NCBI GenBank assembly: GCA_938036585.1 | Contig: CALHQN010000015.1 | Span: forward strand, 1 to 7,696 | Origin: an uncultured Campylobacter sp. | GTDB taxonomy: Bacteria; Campylobacterota; Campylobacteria; Campylobacterales; Campylobacteraceae | Length of the DNA: 7,696 nucleotides | Reading direction: 5' to 3' | Shown: positions 4,826-7,696 of the stretch, piece after piece | How positions within the stretch are numbered: the stretch's first letter is position 1 | Layout of the letters: each line of letters starts with the position of its first letter | The notes under the pieces: model-generated | Seen by the model: the letters and a program-made list of their open reading frames with translations, nothing else | Databases searched by the model: none | What the model was told of the DNA's origin: nothing | Made by a program: the position numbers and the translations under genes

Positions 4826-5749
4826 ATGAGGCACTTTCTTACGTTAAACGATTTTAGCAAAGACGAGATAATCGAAATTTTAAATTTAGCGTTTGAGATT
4901 AAAAAAGAGGCTAAGGCAAGAGATTTTAAGCCGTATTTGAAAGATCAAAAATTAGCGATGATATTTGAAAAAAGCTCGACCAGGACGCGCGTAAGTTTTG
5001 ACGTGGGGATGAACGAGCTTGGCGGGCACGCGCTGTTTTTGAGCAGTCGCGACATCCAGCTCGGGCGAGGCGAGCAGGTCAAAGACACCGCGCGCGTCAT
5101 TTCGCGAATGTGCGATCTAATCATGGCGCGCGTAAATCGCCATGAGACATTAATGGAGCTTGCGGAATTTAGCCGCGTGCCGGTCATAAACGGGCTAAGC
5201 GATAAATTTCATCCCGTGCAGCTAATGGCGGATCTAATGACGATCGTGGAGCGCGGTATTGAAACTCTAAAGATAAAAGCCGCGTATGTGGGCGACGGCA
5301 ACAATATGACGCACTCGTGGCTCATGCTTGCCAGCAAGCTTGGCTTTGAGCTGCGAGTAGCGACGCCCGTGGGCTATGAGGCTGATCCGCAGATACTGGC
5401 GCAGGCGCAAGAAAATGCTAAAATTTCAGGCGCTAAAATTTTAATAACGAACGATATAAAAGAAGCCGCAAGGGGCGCAAACGTCGTGACGACCGATACT
5501 TGGGTTTCGATGGGGCAAGAGGCCGAAAAGGAGCAAAGAATTCGCGATTTCGCAGGCTTTTGCGTGGATGAAAATTTAATGGCTCTGGCTGAAAAAAACG
5601 CGATCTTTTTGCACTGTCTGCCGGCGTACCGCGGATACGAGGTGAGCGAGGCTGTGTTTGAAGCGCACGCGGATGAAATTTTTGCAGAGGCGGAAAATCG
5701 CCTGCACGCGCAAAAGGGCGTTATGGTCTGGCTGGATCAAAGAAGGTAA
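4826..5749 (+). CDS. argF: Ornithine carbamoyltransferase, anabolic
   Basis: The 307-aa cytoplasmic enzyme transfers the carbamoyl group from carbamoyl phosphate to ornithine, giving citrulline for arginine synthesis. The carbamoyl-phosphate site SSTRTRVSF is at 50-58, [15 protein letters not shown] at 101-115 carries the conserved Arg102, and [11 protein letters not shown] is at 129-139. Ornithine specificity is shown by DTWVSMGQE (224-232, the SMG loop) and by HCLPAYRG (263-270, containing the reactive Cys264). [10 protein letters not shown] near the end supplies the conserved Arg293. The length matches Campylobacter ArgF. The ATG has AAGGAG only 4 bases ahead. No second OTCase or deiminase gene is nearby, so a biosynthetic role is more likely than a catabolic one (inference). 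It starts a three-gene unit with DUF2603 (14-base gap) and hemN. Confidence 0.97.
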   Translation: MRHFLTLNDFSKDEIIEILNLAFEIKKEAKARDFKPYLKDQKLAMIFEKSSTRTRVSFDVGMNELGGHALFLSSRDIQLGRGEQVKDTARVISRMCDLIMARVNRHETLMELAEFSRVPVINGLSDKFHPVQLMADLMTIVERGIETLKIKAAYVGDGNNMTHSWLMLASKLGFELRVATPVGYEADPQILAQAQENAKISGAKILITNDIKEAARGANVVTTDTWVSMGQEAEKEQRIRDFAGFCVDENLMALAEKNAIFLHCLPAYRGYEVSEAVFEAHADEIFAEAENRLHAQKGVMVWLDQRR

Positions 5750-5763
5750 ATTTAGGAGAAAGC

Positions 5764-6246
5764 ATGGAAGAAAAAGACAAAGCGCTCAAAAAGATCGACA
5801 AAGCGAGCGAATTTTTCGGGCTGGATAGCTCGAAAAGGACGGTTTTTGAAATTTCGCAGGGCGAGGACAACGAGAAAAAACTCACTTTAAAAAGCGGCTC
5901 GTGGAGCGACGAGGAGCCGTGGTTCGGCATCGACGAAAATAACGAAGTACACACGATGATCTCGATAAAATCGCTCGCAAATCTCATCGCTGCGACCAAA
6001 AACGCGATGCAGGAAAATTTTAATCTCAAGCTTGAGCGCTCGATCTTGCAGCATACGCCGGTAGATTTCGGCGATGCGTGGATCGTGTGCATGGACGAGA
6101 TCAGAAGGCTTACGGGCGCAAATCCGAATGCAAAAAGATTAAGCTTAGACGTCGATGCCGTCGTTTCGCGCGTAAAAAGCCTGCATCCAAACCTTTTTAT
6201 CGACATCGAAGAGCTTATCAAAACTAAGGCGGGCGGCCGTGAATAG
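5764..6246 (+). CDS. DUF2603 / UPF0763 family protein
   Basis: This 160-aa protein of unknown function belongs to the family of the C. jejuni gene between argF and hemN (Cj0993c). I recognise it from that position and from the central block EPWFGIDENNEVHTMISIKSLANLI (51-75), together with VDFGDAWIVCMDEIRR (100-115) and the C-terminal HPNLFIDIEELIK (141-153). It is soluble, charged and lacks a signal peptide, membrane span or metal-binding motif; the N-terminal 20 residues are lysine-rich and helical. The ATG follows TTTAGGAGA with a good spacer. Its last 8 bases overlap the start of hemN, so the two are probably translationally coupled. A link to haem synthesis or HemN maturation is suggested only by this arrangement. 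Confidence 0.85.
   Translation: MEEKDKALKKIDKASEFFGLDSSKRTVFEISQGEDNEKKLTLKSGSWSDEEPWFGIDENNEVHTMISIKSLANLIAATKNAMQENFNLKLERSILQHTPVDFGDAWIVCMDEIRRLTGANPNAKRLSLDVDAVVSRVKSLHPNLFIDIEELIKTKAGGRE
6226..6233 (+). promoter_or_regulatory. Ribosome site for the hemN GTG start
   Basis: AAGGCGGG lies within the end of the DUF2603 gene, 5-9 bases before GTG at 6239. It is a modest match to the anti-Shine-Dalgarno sequence, which together with the 8-base overlap suggests that hemN is translated by ribosomes finishing the upstream gene. Confidence 0.45.
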
Positions 6247-7603
6247 CATAGACTTCGACGCTTACGCGAAATTTTCGCGCCCCGGGCCCCGCTACACGAG
6301 CTATCCGACCGCTTTGGAATTTAGCGAAAACTTCAGTTACGACGGGTATCTGAACGAGCTGAAAAATCAAAAAAGCTCCACGCCGCTGTCACTTTACTTT
6401 CACATGCCGTTTTGTCGCTCCGCCTGTTATTTTTGCGGCTGCAACGTAATCTACACGGGCAAACGCGACAAGATGGATCGGTATTTGGACTATATCGAGC
6501 GCGAAATGCAAATTTTAAGCGGCGTCGTGGACGGCTCGCGCCAGGTCGTGCAGATGCACTTCGGCGGCGGTACGCCTACATATTTTAGCGCCGAACAGCT
6601 AGCGCGCCACATAAAAAATATCAAAAAATATTTTACAAATTTTAGCTCTGAAGCCGAGATCAGCTGTGAGATCGATCCGCGATTTTTAAACGCCGAACAG
6701 CTCGACGTGCTCGTTTCAAACGGCTTTAACCGCATCAGCTACGGCGTGCAAGACTTCGATCCGCAAGTGCAAAAGGAGATCCACCGCATCCAGCCTTTCG
6801 AGCTTACGAGGGACGTCATAGCTATGGCGCGCGAGAGGGGGATAAAATCGATAAATATGGATCTCATCTACGGCCTTCCGTATCAGAGCCTAGCTAGCTT
6901 TAAGCGCACGCTGGAGCTTGCGCTTTCGCTTGATCCGGACCGCTTTGCGATCTTTAACTACGCGCACGTGCCGTGGATCAAAAAATCTATGCGTAAATTT
7001 GACGAGACGACCCTACCGGAGCCTAAAGTGAAGCTTGAAATTTTAAAATTTACGCACGATTTTTTGAGCGCGAACGGATATGAGATGATCGGTATGGATC
7101 ACTACTCAAAGCCCGCGGACGAGCTTCATGCCGCGCTTAAAAACGGCTCGCTACACCGTAATTTTCAGGGCTATACGACCAAGGGCGGCGCCGATCTGAT
7201 CGGCATCGGGCTAACTAGCATCGGCGAAGGAGCGCGCCACTACGCGCAAAATTTCAAAGATATGGATGCATATGAAGCCGCGATCGATACGGGCAGGCTG
7301 CCGTATTGCAGGGGCATTTTGCTAAATGAAGAGGATCTGCTGCGCAAAGAGGTGATTATGGGGCTTATGAGTAATTTTTGCGTCGATATAGAGGCGATCG
7401 AGGAGAAATTTAAGATAAAATTTTTCGAGCATTTTGGCGCTAGCCTAAAACAGCTTGAGGCGCTAAAGGATTTCGTACAAGTCTCGCCGCATAGAATTTC
7501 GGTAACGCCTACCGGCACGCTTTTGATCCGCAATATCGCGATGTGCTTTGATGAGTATATGGGTAAAAATTTGGGCGAAAAGCGCTTTTCAAAAACGGTT
7601 TGA
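6239..7603 (+). CDS. hemN: Oxygen-independent coproporphyrinogen III dehydrogenase HemN
   Basis: This 454-aa radical SAM enzyme converts coproporphyrinogen III to protoporphyrinogen IX without oxygen. The iron-sulphur site is CRSACYFCGC: Cys59, Cys63 and Cys66 bind the [4Fe-4S] cluster and Cys68 corresponds to the extra conserved Cys71 of E. coli. The N-terminal GPRYTSYPTALEF (16-28), Tyr53, the SAM glycine motif GGGTPT (109-114), Glu144 in EIDPR, Gln171 in GVQDF, Arg183 and Asp208 in DLIYGLP all correspond to E. coli HemN residues. HRNFQGYTT (306-314) is a mark of true HemN, as opposed to the HemW-like paralogues. The C-terminal HemN domain (about 360-440) is intact. The start is GTG at 6239, giving MNSIDFDAYAKFSR. 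It is the last gene of the argF unit. Confidence 0.96.
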   Translation: MNSIDFDAYAKFSRPGPRYTSYPTALEFSENFSYDGYLNELKNQKSSTPLSLYFHMPFCRSACYFCGCNVIYTGKRDKMDRYLDYIEREMQILSGVVDGSRQVVQMHFGGGTPTYFSAEQLARHIKNIKKYFTNFSSEAEISCEIDPRFLNAEQLDVLVSNGFNRISYGVQDFDPQVQKEIHRIQPFELTRDVIAMARERGIKSINMDLIYGLPYQSLASFKRTLELALSLDPDRFAIFNYAHVPWIKKSMRKFDETTLPEPKVKLEILKFTHDFLSANGYEMIGMDHYSKPADELHAALKNGSLHRNFQGYTTKGGADLIGIGLTSIGEGARHYAQNFKDMDAYEAAIDTGRLPYCRGILLNEEDLLRKEVIMGLMSNFCVDIEAIEEKFKIKFFEHFGASLKQLEALKDFVQVSPHRISVTPTGTLLIRNIAMCFDEYMGKNLGEKRFSKTV

Positions 7604-7696
7604 TCTGAAGAAATTTAGCTATTAAATTTCATCGTTGAAATTCTGGTTTTTAAATTTAGGGTTTAAATTTAGGCGTAAAATTTCATTTAAAATATT
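7604..7696. other. AT-rich end of window after hemN, with short repeat and weak hairpin
   Basis: No gene is visible in these 93 bases. AATTTCA (7625-7631) pairs with TGAAATT (7636-7642) around a 4-base loop and is followed by TTTTT (7647-7651): a possible but weak terminator with a single G-C pair. TTTAAATTTAGG then occurs twice, at 7649-7660 and 7662-7673, with a 13-base period. The remainder is A/T-rich and may be the upstream region of the next gene. Confidence 0.4.

Noticed and set aside
5721..6221. 166-codon minus-strand frame opposite the DUF2603 gene
   Set aside because: It is serine/phenylalanine-rich antisense translation of a conserved gene, with no promoter or ribosome site.
1..7696. 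Mobile element, prophage or defence island
   Set aside because: No transposase, integrase, terminal inverted repeats, attachment-site duplication or defence gene; the genes are conserved housekeeping genes in familiar order.

Overview
The window reads as chromosomal housekeeping DNA from a Campylobacter-type epsilonproteobacterium (Campylobacterota). The core block rsmG-ribA / hemB-argF-DUF2603-hemN is, as far as I recall, the order found in C. jejuni around Cj0992-Cj0997. The DUF2603 family is largely restricted to this group, and non-coding stretches are full of AAATTT/TTTAAA tracts. Base composition looks clearly richer in G+C than C. jejuni: GC-rich codons are interrupted by A/T islands. 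That suggests one of the higher-GC, mostly oral species (C. gracilis / C. rectus / C. showae type), but the species is not proven by what I can see.

Layout. Positions 1-52 probably hold the 5' end of a minus-strand gene leaving the window. Positions 53-425 have no convincing gene; they hold a degenerate repeat tract that ends in a strong hairpin, the likely terminator of the next gene. From 426 to 3628 everything is on the minus strand. In transcription order it is ribA (GTP cyclohydrolase II), rsmG (16S rRNA G527 methyltransferase), a 68-aa membrane-anchored zinc-ribbon protein (PP0621-like), an unrecognised 180-aa protein, htpX (membrane zinc protease) and kbp/ygaU (BON + LysM protein). From ribA to htpX the genes overlap by 1-13 bases, so the set looks like one translationally coupled operon; kbp follows after 51 bases and may have its own promoter.

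Positions 3629-3691 are a compact divergent promoter region. From there the plus strand carries hemB (5-aminolevulinate dehydratase), a 156-base gap with two inverted repeats, then argF (ornithine carbamoyltransferase), a DUF2603/UPF0763 protein and hemN (oxygen-independent coproporphyrinogen III dehydrogenase) as a tight three-gene unit. The final 93 bases are AT-rich and non-coding as far as seen.

Functionally the window combines two steps of haem synthesis (HemB early, HemN late and oxygen-independent, fitting a microaerobe or anaerobe), the committed step of riboflavin synthesis, the citrulline-forming step of arginine synthesis, ribosome modification and envelope proteostasis. I see no mobile element, RNA gene, CRISPR array or defence system, and nothing that amounts to a convincing new multi-gene system. 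The less ordinary items are the unrecognised 180-aa protein with its zinc-ribbon partner, the DUF2603 protein coupled to hemN, several hairpins at gene junctions, and a very strong excess of the palindrome AAATTT. Three reading frames need start attention: GTG starts for rsmG and hemN, and internal starts for hemB and the 180-aa gene.
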